64,000 nt of DNA from Alistipes shahii WAL 8301. Lineage in GTDB: Bacteria; Bacteroidota; Bacteroidia; Bacteroidales; Rikenellaceae. Below, piece by piece: positions 31,397-39,516 of the stretch (positions are counted from its first letter, which is position 1; each line of letters opens with the position of its first letter). Made by a program: the position numbers and the translations under genes. The stretch spans positions 2,790,001 through 2,854,000 of the forward strand of contig NZ_CP102253.1 of NCBI RefSeq assembly GCF_025145845.1, given 5' to 3'. The notes under the pieces were generated by a model. That model was not told where the DNA came from, did no database searches, and worked only from the letters and a program-made list of their open reading frames with translations.

Positions 31397-32809
31397 ATGG
31401 CATCCAATCTCTTCAAAAGGTACATCTGGCTGGCCGACACGATTCATCGCTATGGCCCCATCACGCTGGCCGAGATCCGCACCCGCTGGCAGCGCAGCGC
31501 GCTCTATGACGGCCGTCCGCTGGCACGGCGGACCTTCCACTCCCACCGCGACGCGGTCGAAGAACTGTTCGACCTCTCGATTGTCTGCGACGAACACACC
31601 AACCGTTACTCCATTGCCAACAGCGAGGATCTCAACTCGCACAACATCACAAACTGGTTGCTCGATAGTTTTGCCGTCGGGCAGTCGCTGCGCGAGGCCC
31701 ACACGCTGCATAACCGCGTGCTGGTCGAGGAGGTTCCCTCGGCCCGGGGGCATCTTCCCGAACTGCTCGACGCCATGCGCGAGAACCGGCAGGTGGTCGT
31801 TACCTATCAGCCCTTCACGGGGGACGAGGCCTTCGACCTCCGTCTTCGGCCGCTTTTCGTCAAGCTCCGCGACCGGCGCTGGTACCTCTACGCCGACAAG
31901 CCCGACAATGCGAAGACCAAGCTCTATGCACTGGACCGCATGGTGAAGATCCGCGTGATCGACGATCGCTTTACGCCGCCCAAGGAGCTGGATCCGGCCG
32001 GCTACCTGGCCGGGGCCTTCGGCGTGGCGGTCTATGACGACATCTGTCCCTGCACAATCCGTGTCCGGGTTGCGGGCGACGGCGTCAAGTATCTCCGCAC
32101 GCTGCCCCTCCACGCTTCGCAGCAGGAGGTCGAGACGCATGACGACTATGCCATTTTCGAATTTCACGTGGCACCGACGCCGGAGTTTTACCAGGCCATG
32201 TTAAACTGCCACTGCAACTTTGAGGTGCTCTTGCCGGACAATGTACGGGAGGAGATGCGGCGCATCATCGGGGACCTCGGTGCTCTCTACGATCACAACG
32301 TCCAGAAAGTGATCTTTCTCGATTTCGACGGCGTGATGAATACCGAGCGTTACATTGCCGAACGGCGCAGGAACGGGCTTCCGGTTTCGGACCGCTACGG
32401 TTATCTGTTCGACCCTGAGGCGGTGGAGAACCTGCGGCGGATTATCGATGCAACCGGCGCCGAGGTGGTCATCTCCTCGTCATGGCGCCTCGAGGGAGAG
32501 GAGCGAATGAAAGACATGTGGCATGAGCGGGCTCTGCCGGGGCAGCTGATCGGCATAACCGGTCAATCGCTGCATGCCAACTTCCCGATGTCCGCCGGAG
32601 AGACGGCCGGAGCCGCCAAGGGCGAGGAGATACGCGGTTGGCTGAAAGAGCACGCTTCGAAGCCATACCGCTATGTGATTTTTGACGATGAAGCGGATAT
32701 CCGACCGGAACAGCGACCGCATTTCATTCAAACCGATCCCCGCATCGGCATTACCCGTGCGGATGCCGAACGGGCCATCCAGATTTTAAACGGCGAAGAC
32801 CATGACTGA
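31397..32809 (+). CDS. WYL-domain regulator fused to a C-terminal HAD phosphatase-like domain
   Basis: This 470-residue protein starts at the ATG at 31397 (MASNLFKRYIWLADTIHRYG). Residues 1-80 form a helix-turn-helix, about 120-205 the WYL domain (FVKLRDRRWYLYADKPD, LYALDRM) and 205-300 the WYL C-extension. From about 310 a HAD domain follows: VIFLDFDGVMNTE (nucleophile and acid Asp), VVISSSWRL (motif II) and VIFDDEADI (motif IV), the SSWR/DDE layout of small RNA-repair-type HADs. WYL proteins sense ligands and control phage defence (for example BrxR/CapW); fusion to a phosphatase is unusual. It begins an operon of five genes and resembles the broken WYL gene at 45293. Confidence 0.88.
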   Translation: MASNLFKRYIWLADTIHRYGPITLAEIRTRWQRSALYDGRPLARRTFHSHRDAVEELFDLSIVCDEHTNRYSIANSEDLNSHNITNWLLDSFAVGQSLREAHTLHNRVLVEEVPSARGHLPELLDAMRENRQVVVTYQPFTGDEAFDLRLRPLFVKLRDRRWYLYADKPDNAKTKLYALDRMVKIRVIDDRFTPPKELDPAGYLAGAFGVAVYDDICPCTIRVRVAGDGVKYLRTLPLHASQQEVETHDDYAIFEFHVAPTPEFYQAMLNCHCNFEVLLPDNVREEMRRIIGDLGALYDHNVQKVIFLDFDGVMNTERYIAERRRNGLPVSDRYGYLFDPEAVENLRRIIDATGAEVVISSSWRLEGEERMKDMWHERALPGQLIGITGQSLHANFPMSAGETAGAAKGEEIRGWLKEHASKPYRYVIFDDEADIRPEQRPHFIQTDPRIGITRADAERAIQILNGEDHD

Positions 32810-33539
32810 CAAGAAAAAACAATACACTCAAAAAACAGCGACTTCGTTCCGGACGTTCGGCCAGCGGGCCGATGCTCCGAAAACAGCAGAGGCCGTCATC
32901 CCGATTGCCATTATCGACCAACAGGGCCGAAACTACACACTGCGGAATGTCGAGGGATTGCAACTCCGGATCGACGAATCGTTAATCATAGACAACGGAT
33001 TGCATATCGATGCGCAAGCAGGGAAACTGCTCGTCCCCGAATCACTCGTCCGGGCCTGGTTTGAACCGATCCGCCGAGAGCGACAGAAGCGGGAAGAGCA
33101 ACGGCTCCAGGATCTCTTTGCCGAATCGGTGCCGCTTATCTGGCGCCAGCGTGAACGGATTCTTGCCGATCCGCAACTCTTCGGGGTCCGCACTCCGATG
33201 CGCATCCGCATGGCCTATGTATCGATGAGGGATTCGGGGCCCTATCCGCTGGGCGTGGTGGTCCGGGCATGGACCGAATACGAGGAGCGCTACACGCGCG
33301 TATGCCCGAAATGCGGCGGACAGATGCTGATCTTCTCCTTCTCGGGGTCACCGTTAAGCGGCCGCAGCAGCCATTCGGCCACATGCACCGCATGCGGCTA
33401 CCAACAACGTCACGTCGACGAAGGCAGTTTCGGGCGCCTTGCCTCACCGATCACGCGTATCGCCGGCCAGTATCGGGATCTGCCGAAGGACGATGCACTG
33501 CCGTTCGAAGAGGCGATCAACCTTCTACAACATCTTTAA
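32802..33539 (+). CDS. Zinc-ribbon protein of unknown function
   Basis: This 245-residue protein overlaps the WYL-HAD gene by eight bases. The N-terminal half is a basic/helical region (RRERQKREEQRLQDLFAES). The C-terminal half holds one zinc ribbon, CPKCGGQML near 167-175 with CTACGYQQ near 195. I do not recognise the family. The overlap makes it part of the same translation unit. Confidence 0.7.
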   Translation: MTDKKKQYTQKTATSFRTFGQRADAPKTAEAVIPIAIIDQQGRNYTLRNVEGLQLRIDESLIIDNGLHIDAQAGKLLVPESLVRAWFEPIRRERQKREEQRLQDLFAESVPLIWRQRERILADPQLFGVRTPMRIRMAYVSMRDSGPYPLGVVVRAWTEYEERYTRVCPKCGGQMLIFSFSGSPLSGRSSHSATCTACGYQQRHVDEGSFGRLASPITRIAGQYRDLPKDDALPFEEAINLLQHL

Positions 33540-33551
33540 ACCGGCAACATG

Positions 33552-33582
33552 TTTGCCTTTTTCCATTTTACCTTTAACTTTG
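33552..33582 (+). promoter_or_regulatory. Promoter of the PD-(D/E)XK/beta-CASP genes
   Basis: TTTG (33552-33555), 19 bases, TAACTTTG (33575-33582): a near-perfect Bacteroidota promoter, 25 bases before the start codon. The second half of the operon can thus be made independently of the WYL-HAD promoter. Confidence 0.8.
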
Positions 33583-33606
33583 TATAGGACCTTAAAATAA
33601 AGCTTT

Positions 33607-34536
33607 ATGGATGCACAAACTTTAAAAAAGCAACTTGGATTTCGTCTTTTTCCTTCCAAACTGGATATCAATCTGGACGAAAACAAGGACATACTCTACA
33701 TCGGAATAGAAGCCTCATCCGTGTGCGATAACATGCAACAAGACTCATCTGCTTTTGAGGGATGGATCTTTTGTATTTATGCACCCATGCAAGATAAAAT
33801 AAAACAAGTCGAACTTTCGTGGCTGATTCCAGACGAAAAAGATCAAAACACACATTATAATCGATTTTTGTATCGGGTAATCAAAATGCAACAGCATTTC
33901 AACTGGTTTTCGGTTGCTTCGGACAATCATCAAGAGCTTGCAGCATTCCGAAACAGATACAAAGATGTCAAACTGGTTTTAAACCAGCCGAGGGTTGCCG
34001 GGAAGCAAACGGACCTCAAGGAAAAGACAGAGGCCTTCTTCGAAAGAGCCTTCATGGACGAAAAACAGTTTTACAAGGGGATTCAGTTCGACTCATTCAA
34101 CCATCAATTGCCTGTCGGTCTTTTCATGGACAGCATATCGCAAAACAGTTCGATTTTTCCGGGGAATAAAGGCGCTATTGACCTGTGGGGAATCAGAAAG
34201 GATGAATTTTGGATTTTCGAGCTCAAATTCAACAACAGCAAAGTCGGAATTTTATCCGAAATTCTGTTTTATCTGTGGATCATGGAGGACTTGTTCTTCA
34301 CGCGGAAAATAGCTTATGATCCATCGGGAAAGAGCAATACGATTCGGGATTTGAATCGGGTTTATGATTTGGCTCAAGCCGGGATTTCCAAACTTCACGG
34401 GGTTTTATTAACGGATAAATTACATCCGTATATTGATAATAGGGTCATTGATTTTATCAATAAGACAAATCAGGAATCGCGCATACTCCTGTCGGTTCAA
34501 ATGTACAAGCCTCGCATTACGGTAAAATTGCTATGA
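33607..34536 (+). CDS. PD-(D/E)XK nuclease-like protein
   Basis: This 309-residue protein has a nuclease core in its second half: AIDLWG (Asp192), then FWIFELKFNN (Glu205, Lys207), then a long helix (GILSEILFYLWIME), the D...ExK layout of the PD-(D/E)XK superfamily. The first half is mixed alpha/beta without known motifs. Its stop overlaps the start of the beta-CASP gene (ATGA), so the two are coupled, which suggests a common complex or pathway. Confidence 0.75.
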   Translation: MDAQTLKKQLGFRLFPSKLDINLDENKDILYIGIEASSVCDNMQQDSSAFEGWIFCIYAPMQDKIKQVELSWLIPDEKDQNTHYNRFLYRVIKMQQHFNWFSVASDNHQELAAFRNRYKDVKLVLNQPRVAGKQTDLKEKTEAFFERAFMDEKQFYKGIQFDSFNHQLPVGLFMDSISQNSSIFPGNKGAIDLWGIRKDEFWIFELKFNNSKVGILSEILFYLWIMEDLFFTRKIAYDPSGKSNTIRDLNRVYDLAQAGISKLHGVLLTDKLHPYIDNRVIDFINKTNQESRILLSVQMYKPRITVKLL

Positions 34537-35807
34537 CCATCACCATCCACCGCGGAACACACGAAATCGGGGGCAGTTGTGTCGAGATACGGACCCCGCA
34601 GGCAAAAATCCTGCTCGATCTGGGTCTGCCGCTCGATTTCGACTCCCGGTCCCAGGAGCAGCAGGAGCAAATCCGCCGCGAGGCCCTCGAATGGGCGCAG
34701 GAAGCCGATGCCATCTTCATCAGCCACTACCATGCCGATCACCACGGCCTGCTGCCCGATACGCACCGGGATGTGGCCATCTACGCTACGGCCGGGACAG
34801 CGGCCATGATGCACGTCACCGAGGTGATTCATGGACGCGGCGATGCCGACTATCTGCACCATATCAACGTCCTCTCCAAGGAGGCTGACGACCGGAAGTT
34901 CGAGCCGATAATCGTGGACGATATCCGCATCACGCCCTACACGGTCGACCATGCGGCCTATGATGCCTGCGCCTTCCTGATCGAAGCCGAAGGCCGGCGA
35001 ATCCTCTACAGCGGAGACATTCGCCGCCACGGGGTGAAAGGTTTTCTCTATCACAACCTGCCCCGGAAGGTCGACTGCCTGCTGCTCGAGGGGACCAACC
35101 TGGCCACCGAAAAGGAGTGTATGAGCGAAGCGGAGATTTGCGAACGTTTCAAGGAGCAGTTCCGCACCGATGCCGACAAGCTGCACTACATCTGGTGCTC
35201 GGGGCAGAACATCGACCGGATCGTCCAGATCTACAAGGCGGCGCTCGTCTGTTCGCGCAAGCTGATTGTGGATACCTACGTCGCCTATGTGCTGGAAGCG
35301 GTCCACCGTTTCAAGTCGTCGATTCCGTCGCCGCTCTCTCCGTTCGAGGGACACGATGTTTTCCGGTATTTCTGTTTGCCCGCCCAATTGAAACGGCTCG
35401 AAGAGGCCGGAGATCCGGAGATTGTGGAGCGTCTGAAGGCACTTTCGACGGTCGACACGAAAGACATCGGACGCAATCCGGGCAAATATGCCTGGCTCAT
35501 CCGCCCTTCCATGCTGTACTACATGCAGAAGTACAGCCACACGCCATCGGTCGTAGTTACCTCGATCTGGGAGGGGTATGAAAAAGACGAGCCCGAATTC
35601 ATGGATTGGATCCGGGAGCGGGGTTTTACCAATCCGCACATCCATACCAGCGGCCATGCCGATGCGAAATCGCTGCAGTCGATTGTCCGACATGTCGATC
35701 CCGGGCTGTTGATCCCGATCCATACCGCCGTTCCGGAACGTTTCGCCACGCTCTTCCCCGACCGGACAATCCGCTGTCCGCAGGACAATGAACCGATCGA
35801 GTTGTAA
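34533..35807 (+). CDS. MBL-fold beta-CASP ribonuclease-like protein (RNase J-like)
   Basis: This 424-residue protein has the MBL metal motif SHYHADHHG (64-72), SGDIRRHG (near 157) and the beta-CASP end motifs HTSGHAD (near 372) and LIPIHT (near 394). It resembles RNase J and CPSF-like nucleases, which process RNA from the 5' end. The length is short of RNase J (about 550) and the C-terminal oligomerisation domain is absent. It is translationally coupled to a PD-(D/E)XK protein. Confidence 0.85.
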   Translation: MTITIHRGTHEIGGSCVEIRTPQAKILLDLGLPLDFDSRSQEQQEQIRREALEWAQEADAIFISHYHADHHGLLPDTHRDVAIYATAGTAAMMHVTEVIHGRGDADYLHHINVLSKEADDRKFEPIIVDDIRITPYTVDHAAYDACAFLIEAEGRRILYSGDIRRHGVKGFLYHNLPRKVDCLLLEGTNLATEKECMSEAEICERFKEQFRTDADKLHYIWCSGQNIDRIVQIYKAALVCSRKLIVDTYVAYVLEAVHRFKSSIPSPLSPFEGHDVFRYFCLPAQLKRLEEAGDPEIVERLKALSTVDTKDIGRNPGKYAWLIRPSMLYYMQKYSHTPSVVVTSIWEGYEKDEPEFMDWIRERGFTNPHIHTSGHADAKSLQSIVRHVDPGLLIPIHTAVPERFATLFPDRTIRCPQDNEPIEL

Positions 35808-35887
35808 GCCTCTTTTCTCCAGATTCAGCCCTGCTGTGCCGCCATTCCGCACAGCAGGGCTTTTACTTTGTCGAAAAGGCAGAGTAT

Positions 35888-36355
35888 ATGGGAATCAGAT
35901 ACTACTACAAAAATGGCAAGACAGGATTTCAGACCTCGGGCGGATGCCATCTTACGAAGGCGTATTGGGACGAAGCCTGGCTGCTGGATGATACGGACCG
36001 GGCATTGGTACGCGACGGCGAGGGGTACGCACTGTTGCGCATCCGCAGCGGACAACTCATTCGTTTGGATTGTGACCGTGCGGCTCCTTATGGCGACACC
36101 CTGTTGCGCATCCGACGCAACGGGAGATACGGTCTGATGGATTTCGAGGGCCGCACCATCATTCCTCCACGATACGATCTGTTGACCAACCACTTCTCTC
36201 AATTCAATATCATCAGCCGCCGAGGCCGCTACGGATTGCTCAACCGGCAGGGCGGATGGGCGCAACCACTCCGTTACGACGTGATTCTGCCCGTCAACCA
36301 ACGGGGCAACGATCGTCTGGCCTGCATCCGCCGACACAAGGTGGTATTTTTGTGA
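35888..36355 (+). CDS. WG-repeat protein
   Basis: This 155-residue protein has two clear WG/KWG-type repeats: GRYGLMDFEGRTIIPPRYD (near 92-110) and GRYGLLNRQGGWAQPLRYD (near 117). WG repeats form beta-rich binding surfaces and occur with effectors in defence loci. There is no signal peptide. It lies 80 bases after the beta-CASP gene and ends the plus-strand operon, 32 bases from a convergent helicase gene. Confidence 0.75.
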   Translation: MGIRYYYKNGKTGFQTSGGCHLTKAYWDEAWLLDDTDRALVRDGEGYALLRIRSGQLIRLDCDRAAPYGDTLLRIRRNGRYGLMDFEGRTIIPPRYDLLTNHFSQFNIISRRGRYGLLNRQGGWAQPLRYDVILPVNQRGNDRLACIRRHKVVFL

Positions 36356-36387
36356 GATAATCATCTTTTTCCACTCCCTTCTGACGT

Positions 36388-39300
36388 TCACACCCGCACC
36401 AGACACCCCTGCACGACGTAGCAGACAAGCGTATCCCGCACCTGCTCTCCGGCAGCCTCCAGCACCCGACGATAGGCCGTCAGTTGCGGTGCGTAACGCC
36501 CGGCGAAGTGCTCGCCCGAAGGGTTGGTGACCGCCTCCCGAGTGCCCGGGAAACTCTTGAAGTCGACTACTACACATCCGTGGTCCGTCTCCCAGACCAG
36601 ATCAATCGAGCCGTTCAGCTCCTGCCCGTTGCACCACATGCGGATCGGTCGCTCATGCCAGATCTTGCGAGCCGGACCATACTCCCGCTCTAGCCATCCG
36701 AACAACCATTCAGCCATGGCCCCGATCTGCTCCGGATGGGGAACGACCGTCTCCATGCCATGCCGGCCAAGTATCTGTCGGGCACGCCCGGTCACGTTCT
36801 CCGATCCGGGGCTGCAGAGCGCCAGGATGTTGTGAAGCGTCGTACCGATCTCGGCCATCGGAGTCTCGGCTCCGGCCCGCAGTTCGATCCGGGCCCCGCG
36901 ATCGGCAACCAGCGTGACCTCGGGCTTCCGGTTCGGATCGGCGGCGAGCTGGCTCGGCTGCAGATACCGGAGTTCCGGCGTTTGGACCGGCGGCTCCGGA
37001 CGAAGATACCGTTCAGCCGTCGGAGGTTCCACCGCCGTGCGGGAGGCCGCCGCGCCGACAAACGGCCGAATCGGAATCGGCTCATTCCAGGCGTGCCACA
37101 TGCGCTCGTTCGTTGCGGCCCCCACCTGAATCAGCCACTCGAGCGACTGGGGAGTCGTCGTTCCGTTTCTCGCGCTTTTCAACGGCTGCACGGCAATCAG
37201 CTGATCCCGGGCCCGGGTGAAGCCGACATAGAGCAGCCGGGCCTCTTCCCGACCGACCCGACGATCGGCAGCTTCGTAGTGCAGCAGTTCGCGCAGCTGA
37301 TCTTCGAGGCACCGGGGCACGCTCGACGCTCCGAAGAGGTTCGGAAAGAGCGAAATGAGCCGACGGGCATCCCCGCCGTCCGAATCGGCCGCGCGGTGGA
37401 GCTGCACCTCGAACAGATCCTGCGCAAAAAGCCTTTTGCGATAATCCCGCTCCAGACCGGTCAGGATGACGTGCTTCCACTCGAGCCCCTTGGATTTGTG
37501 GTAGCTCAGCACGCTGACGGCCCAGGGATCCTTCTCGAAAGGCCGCTCGGTCATCTGTCCCTGTTCGAGGCAACGGGCAAAGCCGCCCAGCGATGCCCCG
37601 CCGGTCTGTGCGGCCTGTGTTTCGTAGTCCGCGGCCAGGGCCAGCACCGAATCCAGATGGGCACGGCGCCGAGCCGCTTCGGGGCCGCTCCAGCGGTTGA
37701 TCCGGTTCTCGAAATCGAGCTCCACGATCAGGCTCTCGACAAAGCCGGAGATCGACTGCTGCCGGTTGCGGTCGATCACCCGGTCGATCTTCCGGAAGAG
37801 GTCATCCTCCTCCAGCCAGCGGCTATCGCCCGGATCGGCCAGATAGTCCAGTCGTCGTTCGAGCAACTCGTCGACCGGGCAGTCGGCCAGCAGGGCAAGA
37901 ATGGCAGCCTTCGAAAAATCATCGTGCAACACCGCGTAGTTGAGCAACGCCACGAGCAGCTGCACCTCGAGGTAGTCGCCGATGGCCGTTTCGGCGGTTG
38001 CCACGGGGATTCCCCGGTTGCGCAGCGAGCCGGCCAGCGCATCGACCTGGTCATTGCGTCGGGCAAGGATCGCAATATCACCCGGAGCCACCCCCAGCCG
38101 AATCAGCGCCTCAACTCCGTCGGCCACGCCCTCGAAGAAGTCACCCCCGACCTGCCAGAGTTCGAGCGGCGGAACGGACTCAACGCCCTCCTCCCCGTGA
38201 TGGGGTTCCAAAGCGGCCGCAGGGCCGAAAATCGGCGTAAAGACGGCATTGGCCGCCCGAACCAGCTTTTCGCGCGAACGATAACTCTTCGGGAGGCTGG
38301 TGCGGAAACACCCCGCAGCATTCGGCTGCGCAGCATCCTCGGAGAACTGCTGCGTGACAGTCTCAATCATTTCGGCATTGCTTCCGCGGAAGCCGTAGAT
38401 CGACTGCTTCGTATCGCCGACCCAGACCGACTCTTCGACGATCTCCGACAAACGGTCGAAGAGGCGGATCTCGATCGGGCTGCAGTCCTGAAACTCGTCG
38501 ACCAGCACCAGCCGGGTCGATTTGCGAATGTCGCGGGCCACCTCCTCCAGGTCGAGCAGCTGCACCGAGTAACGCTCCATATCGTTGAAGTCGATCAGAC
38601 GGTTGCGCCGTTTGTAGTCGGCATAGTCGCGGCGCCAGTCCGCGGCCAGCCGGAAAATACGCTCCACGTAATCCTTCAACAGGCGGCCATGGGAGACGTG
38701 CCGCAGGCTCTTCTCCAGGGTCTCGCAGACCTGCACATATCCGGGTGCAAAAGGCTTGTTCTGCAACTTCTTGGGCAGGTTACCAACGGTGGACAGAGCC
38801 TTGACCGTGAACACGTAGGACTCCTCTTCGACCGACAGGGCCAAAAGCGGCGCAATGTTGTTCCGCGTGGTTGGGGAAGTTTCTCCGGAGTTGCTGACTG
38901 CCTGAAGATAGGACTTCACCTGCTCCAGCTGCGCCTCCAGCGAAGTATCACCCGGATGCATGAGGAAGAATGCGTCGAACTGCCGGCGACAATAGTCGAG
39001 GCTCTCTTCGAGCGACACCTCGTAATTGTCCATCCACGCGAGAATCCGCTCCAGATGCTGTTTCCAGAAATCGGGATTCGAAACCTGATACAAGCCCTCC
39101 TGCCGGGTGAAGCCAAAGCAGCGCTGCAGTCGTCTAAAAGCCCTCAGATCGTCGTCCGTAGCCAGTGCGGCCAACGATTCGTTGATATGCCGGGTGCGCC
39201 CCTCGTCGTCGAGAACCGTCACGGAGGGAGCCAGACCGAGCCGGTACCAGTAGCGGTCGATCAGTGATTTGGCCACCGAGTGGATCGTTCCGATCCGTGC

Positions 39301-39516
39301 TCCGGCCATCTCAAACGCCGCATCCACAAGTCCCTTTTCAAGCAGTTTGCGCCGGGTCTTCTCCCGGAACTCGGAGGCGGCGGCCTCTGTAAAAGTCGTC
39401 AGCAACACCTCGCCCGGACGGCAGAATCCCGAGGCAATATGGTCCGCCAGGATCTCGGTCAGCGTATGGGTCTTGCCCGAGCCGGCTCCGGCACTGATAT
39501 AATGGATGTTTCTCAT
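36388..39516 (-). CDS. UvrD/RecB-like helicase-nuclease (AddA-like)
   Basis: This 1042-residue protein is a superfamily 1A helicase with a RecB-type nuclease. Seen in order are Walker A SAGAGSGKTHTL (8-19), motif II LVLVDEFQDCSPIE (near 335), motif III WVGDTKQSIYGFRG (near 365), motif V YHKSKGLEWKHVILTG (near 665) and motif VI LLYVGFTRARDQL (near 755). At the C-terminus GSIDLVWE...CVVVDFKSF and YAPQLTAYRRVLE form a PD-(D/E)XK site. AddAB processes DNA ends; an island-borne pair is probably defence. It overlaps the upstream AddB-like gene by four bases. Confidence 0.9.
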   Translation of the reverse strand: MRNIHYISAGAGSGKTHTLTEILADHIASGFCRPGEVLLTTFTEAAASEFREKTRRKLLEKGLVDAAFEMAGARIGTIHSVAKSLIDRYWYRLGLAPSVTVLDDEGRTRHINESLAALATDDDLRAFRRLQRCFGFTRQEGLYQVSNPDFWKQHLERILAWMDNYEVSLEESLDYCRRQFDAFFLMHPGDTSLEAQLEQVKSYLQAVSNSGETSPTTRNNIAPLLALSVEEESYVFTVKALSTVGNLPKKLQNKPFAPGYVQVCETLEKSLRHVSHGRLLKDYVERIFRLAADWRRDYADYKRRNRLIDFNDMERYSVQLLDLEEVARDIRKSTRLVLVDEFQDCSPIEIRLFDRLSEIVEESVWVGDTKQSIYGFRGSNAEMIETVTQQFSEDAAQPNAAGCFRTSLPKSYRSREKLVRAANAVFTPIFGPAAALEPHHGEEGVESVPPLELWQVGGDFFEGVADGVEALIRLGVAPGDIAILARRNDQVDALAGSLRNRGIPVATAETAIGDYLEVQLLVALLNYAVLHDDFSKAAILALLADCPVDELLERRLDYLADPGDSRWLEEDDLFRKIDRVIDRNRQQSISGFVESLIVELDFENRINRWSGPEAARRRAHLDSVLALAADYETQAAQTGGASLGGFARCLEQGQMTERPFEKDPWAVSVLSYHKSKGLEWKHVILTGLERDYRKRLFAQDLFEVQLHRAADSDGGDARRLISLFPNLFGASSVPRCLEDQLRELLHYEAADRRVGREEARLLYVGFTRARDQLIAVQPLKSARNGTTTPQSLEWLIQVGAATNERMWHAWNEPIPIRPFVGAAASRTAVEPPTAERYLRPEPPVQTPELRYLQPSQLAADPNRKPEVTLVADRGARIELRAGAETPMAEIGTTLHNILALCSPGSENVTGRARQILGRHGMETVVPHPEQIGAMAEWLFGWLEREYGPARKIWHERPIRMWCNGQELNGSIDLVWETDHGCVVVDFKSFPGTREAVTNPSGEHFAGRYAPQLTAYRRVLEAAGEQVRDTLVCYVVQGCLVRV

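Noticed and set aside
36736..39267. An 843-codon plus-strand open frame
   Set aside because: It is antisense to the AddA-like gene, whose helicase and nuclease motifs are complete. Long antisense frames are common in GC-rich genes.
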